NCBI RefSeq assembly: GCF_032118995.1
Contig: NC_092656.1
Location: 23,022,965-23,086,964 of the forward strand
Source of the DNA: Asterias amurensis
Lineage: Eukaryota; Echinodermata; Asteroidea; Forcipulatida; Asteriidae
Length of the DNA stretch: 64,000 bases
Direction: 5' to 3'
Shown: positions 11,301 through 23,500 of the stretch, piece after piece
How positions within the stretch are numbered: position 1 is the first letter of the stretch
Layout: each line of letters opens with the position of its first letter
Program-made: the position numbers and the translations under genes
The notes under the pieces: model-generated
What the model saw: the letters and a program-made list of their open reading frames with translations, nothing else
Database searches by the model: none
Told to the model about the DNA's origin: nothing

Positions 11301-14300
11301 CATTCCAATTTTTCCTCAATACTGTTCTTTTTTATTGTTATTTTGATTATCCGTTGGAAGGGAAATTAATGTCTTGAAATGAAATGAAATGAAATGAAAT
11401 GAAATGAAATGAAATGAAATTCATATTTTGGGGGATAAAAAGCGACATATTTTTCCATAATCAAAGTACTTTCGAATTGAAGTTTTTCTCAAAATGGATT
11501 ATAAATACTATCCAGAGCTGCTGTACTTCTTACCAGGTACCTGGTAAGAGTTTTTATTGCCATATTTTCAGAATCATTACCAAACAAATGTATACTGACC
11601 CTTTAACCATAGAGTAAGCCCATGCTCAATGGTAGCCCTAACCAAGTCAGAATGTTTCTCTGTGATGGCAGAAACCATAGAATATTGAATGGCATTCTCT
11701 GCAGTTGCTGCATCTTGTTTTCTCAATGGATCACCGCTGTCTTGCCCCATGCTGTGATAACCATTAACGTTTCAGAGGTGGAAAGCGTATCGCATTTTTG
11801 CATCACCAAAGTCCCCAGAGCACAGGGGAGACTGTTTCAAATCCATTTAAGTAGGAATTTATCATGTTACTTGAACCAAAACAAGTCATACGGCAGACGG
11901 AAGCTGTTTTTTATAATAGACTCAAATTTAATGATATCAAATAATAAAACATATGGGAAACTGACTGGGAAATTTTTAAGATATCATATCCCCAAGAGTC
12001 TGTTCACTTTCCAGACCTGGAAATTCCTCCGTGAGAGGGCAAGGCCATTTTTATTTTTGCAAAGGGCACTTCCATTGGGAAATCTGAAGGTCTATGGGTA
12101 ACTTCTGGAGGGGCACCAAGGCTAAGACCAGGGGCAAAGGAGACCTCCATGGCCTCCGTTTATTTCAAGACCTGCTATTTGGCCAATTGGAAGGGGGCAC
12201 AGTGTAAAAAAACATTTATTTTGAATACCCTTATCCAGCGCTTTTCTGAGAGATTTGCGAAAAGCTCCATTACGTAATCACTCTCAAAACGTCATAGTTG
12301 GGAGCTCCAATTTGTAAAGCCGCTTTGTTGCAGCGTGGAGGTATAACAAGGCAAACTCACACAAATGACATCAAAGCATTGTCCTTTGACGCACGCCGTC
12401 AACGGCAGAAATCTTTTTAGTTTTTCAAAAATTACGAAAAATTCAGAAGTGTACACATATCAAAATTACATTATAATGGTGAACAAGTGCGTTATAAGTT
12501 AAAATACCATTTCCGTTAAAAACATTCCGCTCAAGTAGCTGTTTAAGTTTGACTACTAAAGGGTATAACATTCCAGGTCTAGGTATTTGAAAAACAGTTG
12601 CTTGTGTGTACTGTTGTTGTGAAATTGTACATAGTTAAATAGGATAAGATTTGAGGCATTGTATGGTGAGGTATCAATATATACTCTGGTTTGCGGTAAT
12701 ACCATGTGTGTATCTACTTGCCAGTTACAAGTTATAGATTTTATCAGCTATTCAATGATCATCAGTAATTTGCCACTTGGTATTCAGCAAAAGGCTCATT
12801 CCAGCTCTAACTTTGCATACTTTTAGAGGGGTCTGTTTTTTCAGAATTTGTTGTTCCAAAATCTACAAGCCTACGTGCAGATCCTCAACTGACAAAATAA
12901 AAAGCTGAACCTTAATGAAGATTTGAATTTCAAAGTGTGGCACAAGTGTGCAGGATGGAACATTACTCTAGACTCATTAGTTGACAAGCGTGTCAGACTA
13001 CTGGGGGGAGAATGTTAACTAAAGCACAGCTGTTGTATCTGGCATTTAGCCTTTGGAACAGTGCTGAGGGGAAAACACACTTGTTTAAAGGGAAGGTATG
13101 AGTTTCGTTTCGGTTATCACTCTAAAAAATAGTGGCAATGAAAACTTTTGGTAAAAAGCCTACAGGAGCTTCTGATAGTAAAAAGCATTTTGAGAAACAT
13201 TTCACTTCAAAGTAACGTGGTTTAGGAAAAAAGATGTCAGATTTTATGCCCCAAATTTAAATTTGGGATGCACTACCTCAGTAGCTTGTTTCAATCCTTA
13301 GTTGTAGATATATACCATAAACTTAAACTATGAAAATTTAATTTGGTCCCGTTTTTGAGATATTTCTGAAAATCCTGAGCAAATTATGCTCACGCAGGAA
13401 AAAGAAAACGTAATTGGAAAACACAATTGAAAGGCGTATCTGACAGTAACATTTTTCATATATTTACACTCAAATTTTGAGGGATAAAAACTTATCTCCA
13501 TAACCACATGCATGCTTTATGCAATCGAAAGCTGCTGTACTTCTTACCAAGTAAAATTGTTTTGCCATTTTAAAGAGTGTTTGCCAATTGTACTTCCCTT
13601 TTAGGGGTTAATAATACAAAATAATTTAGTCATCTTTTCTTTCATTTTTTTTACAGGGGAGTAAAAACTCGCATAGACATCCGAGGGAGACATAAACCAG
13701 AGGAGACGGTGGCAACAGTAAGGAGAAAAAGACCAATGGCTACTGCCCATACTGATATACCTAAACGAGTTCCACCACCACCCCAGTCTGGGTTGCCTCC
13801 TGGGATACCTAGTGCTCAATGGGCGTACCCTTTTGAGGATGCAGACAATGAATCTGAATCGTGGAGGTGGAAGCCGGAGAAGATCTTTCCAAACACTGAC
13901 GATGATAAGGTACAAGAGGGAAAGACTTGACACAAATCATTTTTTTAAGATGACAATTATAGAAACATACCATGCGTTTAATCTAGAGTTTGAGCCCAAG
14001 TTCAGGGCCAAATATCATAGAGCTGCTCTAGAGGGAAGGTATACCTTTGGTTATTATATTAATTACTCCCTAAAAAAGTTGTCAAAAAAAACTTACTTGG
14101 TAAGAATTACTACAGCTGTTGATAAATACCATTTTGAAAAGAAAAAAAAACAATTCCACTCTGAATACAATTCCCTTTTATGTGAGAGAGCGATTAGATG
14201 ACATTTCAATCTGATAACATTGCTGCTTAAAACCTCAGACTTGATCCTGCTCATTTAGATAAAGACACCGGACAATATTGGAAATCATCAAAAGACCATT

Positions 14301-16251
14301 CTTTTTACTTGGTGTATCTCAACATATATATGCACAAACGAACAAAATTTGAGCTCAATTGGTCGTCAAAGTTGCGAGATAGTAATGAAAGAAAAAACAC
14401 CCTCGTCAAACGAGGTTGTGTGCTTTCAGATGCTTGATTTCGAGATCTCAAAATCTAATTCTGAGGTCTTGTAATCAAATTCGTGGAAACTTACTTTTTC
14501 TCGAAAATTACATTACTTCAGAGGCAGCCACTTCTCCCAATGTGTTATACTACCAACAGCTCCCCATTACAAGTTACCAATTAAGGTTTTATGCTAATAA
14601 GTATTTTGAGTAATTACCAATAGTGTCCACTGCCTTTAAGCTTTATTTTTGCTTTCTATTGGGTCTACACAGCTCTATGAAATCAGGCACTTATTACGAT
14701 TCATACAAGTTTTGAAATTTATGTCACAATTAGAAAATCGCTCAATTTATTTTTCTGCACAAAAATCATTGTACATGCACTTTTGGATATTAACAAGGCC
14801 TTGGGGCAAAGCTGGTGATAAGCAACAATTGACCTGAGATCAGCTATTGTCTTCAAGAAAACTTGGTTAAAATTGATCTTATTTCTCAATGGCCTTCTGA
14901 GCAAACAATCTATCGCAGGAAATGCAATATTCCATTAAGGGAAAGTATACATTTGGTTTTTGAAACTGTTCAATTGTTCTAATCCAATATAAATGTAGAT
15001 GTAGACAATAAAACTAACATGTGAACATTTTCAAAAGGTAGTCACGTTTTTTGAGAATCACCGAAAATCCGGAGTGGTTAGTTCCACGCAAAGAATAAAC
15101 CCCTAATTAGGAATACACAACCTGAGAAATATTACTGCAGTTACGCTCAATCGTGGATTGATTGTGAAAAAAACTCTCCTGTGAAATTACTGTGACAGTT
15201 GCTCTCATCAAGTACACATTGCTTCGCTGAATATTTCACATTTTACTTTGTGACTTTTATTGTATTTTTTATTTATTTTTTGCATAAAATAAGCATTTCA
15301 TGTATGAGAAACAATCTATGACACTACCTTTAACTCTTAAATAATGTATTTATTCTTTATCCCTAGATTCCACAGTATTTACTGCCTCCGAGTAAACCAA
15401 CACTGCATCACCAGATATCCTTTTTATCACTCCTTTCTTCACCTGACTACTTCCGTTACGCTGATATACACTGCACTTTGTGTGCGTTGTGTTCTCCTTT
15501 AGCAATTGAGAAATGTCTGGCCATTACCCCAAAAAATGCAGTTTATCTCACAGGTAATTGTGGTTGGTAGTGGTTTTTTGTTAAGATATCCTCATATATT
15601 ATAAATGGGCAGACAATTTTATCCAGCATTTTTTTCTTGATATAACATTAATACTGGGCACAGTTTGAGCATACTGAATACAGATTATGTGGGGCACTTT
15701 GCTGTACTAACACAAGTGAAAACCTAAACTGTTTTCATCAGTTTTGTTAGATTATAGTTACGTCCAGATCAACAAAATCAACTATTTTCATTGAATGTTT
15801 TCTCCATTGGGAAATATCTTCTTTTTACATGCATGTATATAATTGTTTTTTTTTCCGTTTTGAAATTTCTTTCATAATTTTATTTTCAGTGATGAACAAA
15901 CCTTCATTTCCCTGGCCTGTGTTTATAAAATCATGCCTGAATCTAATGGATGCATTCCAAACATAAAGGCATTGTGCTTACGACACAAAGCATCTTGTTT
16001 ATAATTGCCCTTGACCAGAATTTTCTCTCCACCACGTTCCATTGAGTGAGACGTCGTCATCCTCCAAAAGCTTTGCTGGTGAAGACGTCGCCATGGTAAC
16101 ATCAAATTGGACAGTGACTGAACTCTCGTATCATCAATCCCACTGGAATCAGTTCTTGACTTCCAAAGAAACCGACGTTAACGTCAGTCAGCTCAACGTG
16201 TCAGGAAGGTTGCCCAAAGAACCAACACAGACCAAGTTCATAGAGGAATGA
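5321..16251 (+). CDS. Unrecognised basic, proline-rich protein, 7 coding exons
   Basis: Coding exons that join in phase: 5321-5436, 7023-7148, 8348-8399, 8864-9135, 13657-13909, 15367-15553, then either 15890-15966 or 16019-16251. The first option gives 360 residues, the second 412. All junctions have AG acceptors and GT donors. The start ATG (MELSNWKRKK) follows an acceptor by 8 nt. I do not recognise the family. Visible traits: a basic cluster (RSKSKKSNKRR, about residues 149-159) and a stretch HTAWNISEHIAQLKHKC; a proline-rich loop (RVPPPPQSGLPPGIPSAQWAYP, about 225-246) followed by an acidic/Trp patch (EDADNESESWRWKPEKIF); a Cys pair CTLCALC in exon 6. No signal peptide or membrane segment. 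It points tail-to-tail at HAUS1. Introns hold several MITEs. Exon calls are good by phase; function is unknown. Confidence 0.65.
5437..7022 (+). other. Intron 1 of the unrecognised gene, unique-looking
   Basis: AT-rich sequence between two coding exons; no repeat family or RNA gene recognised in it. Confidence 0.5.
7300..7640. mobile_element. Fold-back pair of partial GGCAGTGGACACTATTGG-family MITE pieces
   Basis: 7317-7375 reads in the forward sense of the family (CAATTGGTCATCGAACTTGC) and 7500-7620 in the reverse sense (TCATTATTTTCTTGCAAC, then TATGTTGGGATACACCAG). The two halves face each other, so this is either an old full element whose middle has drifted or two head-to-head fragments. 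Confidence 0.55.
7790..8152 (-). mobile_element. GGCAGTGGACACTATTGG-family MITE, near full length
   Basis: Reverse-oriented copy: ends in TTGACAATTACCAATAG...CCAGTGCATTTAA. It has the family's central palindrome (TTTTGAGACCTCAGATTTAA...TTGAGGTCCCGAAATC) and the CTCGCAACTTCGACGACCAA block. No protein is encoded. Confidence 0.75.
8525..8790. repeat. Dispersed repeat with GAGAAGTCCCCTCGATCCAC motif
   Basis: About 265 bp matched by a second copy at 45,172-45,420 (shared GAGACCAA..., GATCCACT.AG, AATCTACTCC, TCCTCAAA blocks). No coding capacity. It lies 75 bp before exon 8864-9135. Confidence 0.6.
9195..9445 (-). repeat. tRNA-derived SINE, reverse orientation
   Basis: Contains TTGGGATTCGAACTGG, the reverse of a pol III B box, and a body (GAACCCACTGGAGAGAAGAC) that recurs at 22,860-22,950. 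Confidence 0.55.
9468..9612. mobile_element. Small fold-back element (TTTCACAAAG.. type)
   Basis: Ends read CTCGATTTTAACAAAGAGCC and GCTTTGTGAAACCATGG; the interior (CAAATCACTATGGCAATA) matches the element at 58,719-58,866. Confidence 0.55.
9613..13095 (+). other. Long intron 4 of the unrecognised gene, mostly unassigned
   Basis: AT-rich. Holds a (GAAAT)n pentanucleotide run at 11,376-11,418 and an adjoining repeat (CTGCTGTACTTCTTACCAGG) shared with the element at 13.1-13.6 kb. 12,015-12,180 matches a dispersed repeat seen at 43.7 and 63.6 kb. 12,340-12,430 shares the phrase GACG.ACGCCG.CAACGGCA with 32,490-32,560. The 159-residue open frame at 11,622-12,101 lacks family features. Confidence 0.45.
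13096..13606. mobile_element. MITE with AAAGGGAAGGTA ends
   Basis: Left end AAAGGGAAGGTATG and right end TGTACTTCCCTTTTA are inverted. The interior carries distant versions of the GGCAGTGGACACTATTGG-family text (GAGAAACATTTCACTTCAAAGTAACG). It ends about 50 bp before exon 13657-13909. Confidence 0.6.
14256..14640 (+). mobile_element. GGCAGTGGACACTATTGG-family MITE
   Basis: Forward copy, from GACACCGGACAATATTGG to ACCAATAGTGTCCACTGCC. Retains the GAGATCTC-type central palindrome. Lies in intron 5 of the unrecognised gene. Confidence 0.8.
15890..15966 (+). CDS. Terminal exon, option A, of the unrecognised gene
   Basis: Acceptor TATTTTCAG at 15881-15889. Phase fits the one-base overhang of exon 15367-15553 and codes VMNKPSFPWPVFIKSCLNLM plus five residues before TAA at 15964. 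The other reading frame of the same DNA is also open to about 16004, which is odd for a 3' end. Confidence 0.5.
16019..16251 (+). CDS. Terminal exon, option B, of the unrecognised gene
   Basis: Acceptor CCCTTGACCAG ending 16018. Joined to exon 15367-15553 it keeps frame and adds 77 residues, beginning EFSLHHVPLSETSSSSKSF and ending PKEPTQTKFIEE before the stop. Composition (Ser/Thr-rich, charged end) looks protein-like. If option A is used this stretch would be 3' UTR. Confidence 0.5.
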
Positions 16252-16978
16252 GACAGTTATTTGAATAACTACATGTAAGTACTCTCACGAAATCTAGGCT
16301 GCTTTTGTATAATAAAAAGCAAGACCTAGTTCCCAAAGAACAAAAATCTACACAGGAAAGTAGATATAGACATGGTGTTACCGCCAACCGAATATACATC
16401 TATAGATATTATCAATACTAAAATGTTTCATAAAATAGCATTAACTGCTTATTTAGCTCATGAAAATTACACATACATTATTGAACCCAAGCCCATGCTT
16501 TTCTGCATATCCACACACACCAACGTCTGTGTCATAATCAAACTGTTGACACTCCTTTGACAATCGTTGTTCTTCCACACTGGAAAGCACACAGCGTGTG
16601 GATGTATGTAAGTCCACATAGTGCGTCAAGTCCCTACATTATGTGGACCTCGTTTGTTTTTGAGTCCACACTTATTATGCAGCATCAAAATTTATACACG
16701 CACCATCAATTCATTTATACACTCGGCAAAGAATTTTATGAGTTGCATAATTTTAGAGAGGCATATTGTGTAGTTGTTTTAAATAATCAAATGCAATGTG
16801 CAATCATTGTAAACTAACAAAAATAATACAACACAAAAAACAAAGATGCCGAGTCAAAAAGTATTATTGGTAATTTTATTTTTTGTTATTCTTTATTACA
16901 AAAATGTAAAATTTGATTTATTTTTCTGCTGTGTACAGAGGGCTGTTTTTAACATTTGAAACTAAAATAATTGTACAA

Positions 16979-16984
16979 AATAAA
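16979..16984 (+). terminator. Candidate poly(A) signal for the plus-strand gene
   Basis: AATAAA about 730 bp past the option-B stop codon. Minus-strand AATAAA forms occur near 16,893 and 17,018, so the convergent HAUS1 transcript may end in the same few hundred bases. Positions are inference. Confidence 0.3.
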
Positions 16985-17555
16985 CACAACATCAAATGTA
17001 ACTAACCTTTTCTGGTTATTTATTTACAAAATGTACATGTTTTACACTTTACAGAAATGTTTCTTCAGAAATATGTATATAAAATTAAATTTTCTGAAAA
17101 CTTGACAAACAAAAATGTCTAGTGTGCTGAAACAAAAAAGTGAACATATGAACTGTTACTTTTTTGTTCATCCCTCTTCAAAAAATCGTTAACTTATTCC
17201 AGGTAATTTTAAAGGCACTTTAAATTATTAAAGAGAGTTGATTGGTTCTAAAAAGATCTGGGGGGTTAGGTTTTGTGTTGTTAGGTTTCTTCAAAGCTTA
17301 GCTATTACGCCAAAGATTCAGGTTTTAAATGTTTTATATAAACTGATAACTTTATGAAAACAATCAAACCGCTACTGTGCCACAGCTCGTGTTAAATAAA
17401 GTTCTGAACAGGACTTATGTACTGTTTGATAATATCAACTGGAAAGGCCTGAGCTGGGTTTCTCATTAAAATTATTATTTGAACAAACTCCCAACCATGC
17501 AGACAGTTGACCTAACTTCCAGGGATACATTACAGGTTTATGCTACAACTAATAT

Positions 17556-20500
17556 TTACATACGCATCAGATCAATGTTTCTTGACAATTCAGCCTCCAT
17601 CCTTCCCTGCAATAGACGAACACAATAACAGCGTTACAAAGCAAACAAGAAAAGAACAAAAACTCAATGAATGAAAAACATAATGACCATATATAATAAA
17701 TCACTAATGGGTTCATAAAAAAATGAAAAGTATGCATTCAGAATGAAGCATTGTGGTTGCATAATTGAACGTTGATTTGTAAATTTTTGCAAATTTTGAT
17801 CAGAATATCTGTTGGTGTGTGAAACTGTAGCATTTGACTTTTGCTGAAGATGCAAACAAATAATAATTTAATACTTGTACCTCCAAATTGTCTCTGGTTA
17901 TAATTTTTTTCAAGTGTGATAAAATTCTTCATCACTGATGAAGTTACTAAATCTGATAATATGCAAAGTGAGTTAACTGTTCAAACTACGAGTTGTTCAG
18001 ACATCAACTTCTGGCAATCAATAACTAAAGTAAATGAATTATTATAAAGTGATGTAAATAAACGATTACAAATATTAACGAGGGAACTTACCAGTTCTCG
18101 TTTGGCTTCTTCAATCTTGACTTTAGCTAATGAGACATCAGGTGGTAGGTTGTGATAACTGTCGAGCTTAGATTTGAGTGGCGCTAACTCTGTGTTTAAA
18201 GCAGCTAGCTCCTGGGGGACAAAAAAATTAAAAATACGTAATAGTACTTAGTCACACCTGAGGGCGTCTCAAAGCGCAGTTTGTGTTGTCTTCATCAGGG
18301 TATGCAGAGCTATGTTTGATAATACCCATTTATTTACATTGCACCATGTATAGTATTGGTTTACACAGTGCTGTGGTGTAATCTGCAGCAAAATATACAT
18401 CACAGCTTGAAAAATGTGTACCTTTTTACTTTCACTCTTCAATAGCACTTACATGTAAAATAATATTGAAGTCTTACATAACGCACGTATCTACCAAACA
18501 AGGTATTTAAAGCACTGAGTATATACAAACTTTCAGAAAGATAGGTTATTGCAGTGATGAATTTTGAGACCCAATTAGTTGCACCTTATAAGGGTTTACA
18601 CCTTTGACCAATATGAACATGAGAAGAACAAAATAAAATACAACTGTACACCGCTTCCTTTATTTCACTATATCTCTGAACTACGTCAAGTTTACACTCC
18701 ATTAAGGAATCTTCAATCAAGTTCCATGCTTCTCCTCATTGAACCTAAGTCTCGACACTCCTGGGATGACAGGTATTTTTCTTCAGCTGCGCCACGCATC
18801 TGAAACTCTCAACCACTTAATCTTAGATCTTGCCTTTGTACCACAAAATTCAAATTTATTCTCAAATTTATGCTATGTCACAGGTTTTCAAGGAGTGATT
18901 TTGTTATGTCTGTTTTCTTTTGTTTTTTTTGTGGTTTGACTGCACCTTGAACACCCAGTAGGCTGAATATGTGCCCATTAAAAGTCGTTATTAATATTTT
19001 TAGTGCTGTTTTTATATTTTTATGTGAATTCTAAGAATTTTCAAAGTACTCAAATGTCAGGCTGACCTCCCTTTACAAAAATTCATACACTTACCTCAGA
19101 CAACTTGACGAGGCTCTGGTGGTACAGCGACGGCTCTACGCTATTCTGGTTCAACTGTGCCTGAACAACAAAACCAAATTTACTACTCTAAATTAATTTG
19201 GGCCACACACCACCTGAGGGGCCATTCATCATTCTGCTGCTGTTTGTGTATTTATGGACGAGCAACCTTGCAGGGCATGTTTGTAAATTGTATTTTCTAT
19301 GAAAAGACACATGGCCGGGAACACTTGGCCAGGATATTTGTGCGAACTGTATGTATGTTGAGGAAGCGCATAACACAAATGTATCACAAAAAGAAAATAT
19401 TTTTAAAAAGAAATTACTTTTAGTCCAATGGGAAAAAGTGTATGACTCTTAATGATTGCAAATATACAAGTGTATACTGTAGAATCACTGCAAAAAGTGC
19501 TAAAAATTAATAGAAGATCAAACTAGTTTTGTACACGATTTCGTCAAGGCCAGCTTGTACATTGCAAAGGCACTGATGTTTACCTACATGTAAGGCCTTA
19601 GGATCAATTTCAAAGCACTTTTGAGCAATGAATATTATTCACTGGTTTGTATTGAAACATTCTGCAGACCATCGTCATTTGATTAGGGCACCCTCAGCAA
19701 GAGGTCAAAACAAGATTGCTTATTGGCCCATCATGTGCGTGGCGTATACTTAGCTGTATGTTTTTATCATTTCATTATCGTTTCGACTTGTGAAATACAT
19801 GTAGTCAGTGTGATGTCATCAATGCATTAGGTCAATTTATAATACATGAGGTTTGCTGTATTCTTTTGTAATAGTTTGAAACTTTCTAAATGGTCTAAGA
19901 GACAATATTATTTATTTTTGTATTTCTGTATGTGAGCATGTCTACCCATAGACTGGTCCCCAGTCTTTACCAACAAGGATAAAGGCAGGGACTGGTCTTA
20001 TAGGCCTAACGATATCAGTGGATAAAACTTGCAGTGATGCAAACTTTCATCTTCTGCATGACGTAGTTTGTCAGCAACATACACCACCAGTTAACTGTAC
20101 TTTCCATCATCTGCCGCTGCGTGTGCATGATGTTTGTGTAATTGATGTCAAGTGTAATTTGTGTACACGTCCGTGTGAATGGTTGCAAGGTCAAAGGTAC
20201 ATCTGGCAGGATTCTGCCAGATACTCAAGGCTGGTACATGTATAACTAGCGTTATTCCATAGAGCTATATATATTATATATAGCTTTATAAGAACTAGAG
20301 GGCACACTGGCGTATATATGCGCCCCGCCATGCCTGCAGGCGGCCATTTTTTAAGTTGAACAAATAGGCATTGCTTAGGGTGTGTTTGTGCAGCCATTTT
20401 GTAAGTTGACAAAACAACATCGCGTCAGCGTTCAATAAACACAAACTCCAACGTGTATTTCATATTCAACGCGCGTACAGAAAGGCGCGCGCGTGTCCGT

Positions 20501-23500
20501 CGCGTTTGTGCAAGAAGCATCACCAGTGCGCCCTCTAGTTCTTATAACTCTATGCGTTATTCACTTTCCTCAAATTTCATTTTGTTATTCCCACCAGTGA
20601 TTAAGTTAAAGGTGAACCCACTTCTAATGTTCTTGATGGTTATGAAGGAGGGTAATTCAAAAATATTTATTCTTTAATTTTCAGCACAAAATTTAGCCAA
20701 CAAACATCAGTGGCAACTACATACATGTATTTACTAGGACAATTTAACGGTGGGAGGAAGGCTTGTAAGTTGGGACAATTATTTTGCCCTATGATTTCAT
20801 ACAAATAAAAAAACAAACTAATAAGACCTTTGGCGAGACTTGTGTAAGACTTTGGCAAGACCTTGCACAACACTTGTGCAAGACCTTAAACAAGACTTGG
20901 AAAAGACTTGTGTAAGACCTTGTGCAAGACCTTGAGAAAGGCATTGGGCAAGACTTTGATTAAACACAAAGCTGAGGTTTTAGCAATTACCTGCAACTGA
21001 TGAAGTTGTGATGTATACTCCCTAGCCTTGCTGTTCAACACTCCAGCCTGCTGTCCCTTCTTCTCTAACTCTGGTCCTTGGTACTCAGCTTGCTCCTCTA
21101 GAGCTTGCAAAGCCCTGCACAAACAGAATCAAAAAATAATGACATCATCAACAAGAAAAGTACGTTGTGAACTTAACTCTTCAGTTAAATGCTAATCATC
21201 ACATCCCATAAGGTTTATCGCGATTCAGAAACGCAATGCAATGTGGGAACGAATATGGGGCGGTTTTTATGCAGTTTCTGCGACTCGTGCACGCGACGCT
21301 TATACCTTTGTGTGGGTTCAACAGCGCCCTCTCTTGATATTTTGCTATTCGCGATAAACCTTATTGTTTGGCATCATCAGGCTGTCTCTTGCCCTGCCTT
21401 ACACCTCTGTAGCCACCACTTTTGATACAGGCTTAATCATGGATCCTTCATCAACTCATCAACAGTTTTCCATTTGGAATCCTCCAAAAAATCCACCTAC
21501 TTTTTTAGAGTGTTGCATTTGATGAGAGCAGCCTTGGTCTTTGTGAAAAGCTGTTCACTCAGTCTCTTCTCCTTTTGTCTTGCCTCGTCTGTTTCCATGG
21601 CAACTTGTGACATCTCCATTGTTGCTAAGAGATAGCTAGATGATGAAATTGATAATAAAAAGATTGCCATCAATAGTTGATAACATTTAATTCAACTTCT
21701 TCACCTTAATATCCCCGACTGGAAATTAATTATGGCCTTTACAAAAATTACAATAAATTAACTTTTACAAAATATTAAGAACAACAAAACTTCTGTATAG
21801 GCTGTAACAGTATAAAAGCTGAAAGTACATAGAAGATTGCTATTCCAAAACATGGCCCTCAGTCCCCCTTACACCATGTGTATCAAAATGGTTACCACTC
21901 AAACGATTGTAGTGTCTGCACTCTAAAGAGACTAGTTCCCTAACAAAATTGCCCTTTGCATAATGAAAAGGGCCTTGCCCTCTCAAGATGCAATTCCAAG
22001 GTTTTTAATTTTTTTTTCTCAAAATGGGCGGAGAATAACTTTATGACAAACCTGCTGGTGGATGCATCCTTGATACCGAGTGTTTGTGCCACACTCGCCA
22101 GTGTCCTGAGACTGACATTACCCGACTGTGACAGACTTGTTGCCGACAGACCAACTGATTGTAGAATCCCAGCAAGACGTACAGCTGATGAAATATAAAT
22201 GGAAATAGGTTAATCAAGTGATAATGGTTAAGCAGAGAATGATTTGGTCTAGAGATTTTGAGGGGGAATCCAAAAGACCCCGTAACTCCAAGAACATTCT
22301 GCTTTGATCACAACCATAATGAAGGGGGGGCTAAACATAAATTGGGTCTAAATTTGAAGGAAAAAAAACACAAATAAACGCCTTTATTCAAAGATTCTTT
22401 TTACTAAAGAATAACTTTGGAGATCATTCTTGACTAATAAACATTTACCAGGAGCTCAAAATATTCAAAAGCAAGTCTCTATGCTGTAACCAAGTTATAT
22501 ACTGAAGCCATGAACAGTTTTAATACCTTCAGCATGATATTCTTCAGTCTTCTGCTGACAATCTTCCATCACAATCTGAGCTTCTTGATCTCGTTCTTGA
22601 TTCTTGACCATCAGACCATGGAGGATCTCCATTGTCCGTTCATTGATCTCATACTGAGGAATGGGGGCCCCTGCAAAGGCACGCTCTAACCAAGCCCTCA
22701 CCTGCACAAATTAAAGAAATATCAACAATGCCACTCAATGCCCAGTGAAATCATGTCAGAAATAGAGGGATGTAGGAAATGCAAGTGATGTACCACAGGT
22801 GTATCCAGCTTCCGTTTGTGAAGCCAAGGACTTTTAGAAAAGCCAACTTAAAACACTTAATCACTGTACTTGCCAGGAACCCAATGGAGAAAAGACAAGG
22901 AAGGATGTTTCAGTGCTAGATGTTAGAGAGAAAAATCCACTCCAGAAAAATAAAGCTACAAAAAAAACGTTAAATTCTCCTACCGTTCTCATGGTTATTC
23001 AGAATCCTCACCTGTTGGTTATTGTGAACAAGTGTTGCGCATTGCAAACCAGTTTAGTCTAGCCAACATGCAAGACATGCTGGCAAGTAATTACATTTAC
23101 AATGGTATGTTAGGCGCAACACAAGTCCAAGGTAACCAACGACTAATGTTTTTGAATCGTTGGTATTGTGGACCAGCATTGCGCGCAACAATTTTTGTTA
23201 GTAGTCCAGCCACCAGGCCACAGGCCATGAACGAGAAGGGTAAGAAGTTTTGAATAGGATTTTGTACATGATGACCTGTAGCTCCATGACTGTGCCAATG
23301 TTTTCTGTTTCCTAAAACATGCGATGCAACGCAGGTCCAAATTTTCAACCTGGAAAATTTGTGACTGTTTCGCTCCGGGATCTGGTAATTTTTTGTCATT
23401 TTTCTTCAAAATATTTTCTCAATGGTGTACTGGTGTTAGGAAAGGAATTGAATTGAGGATTGTTTCTAGCTAGAATTTGTGTCATGATTTTCGAAAGTGG

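Noticed and set aside
11622-12101. 159-residue open frame
   Set aside because: No recognisable motif, runs into a dispersed repeat (12.0-12.2 kb), and lies in an intron; likely chance.
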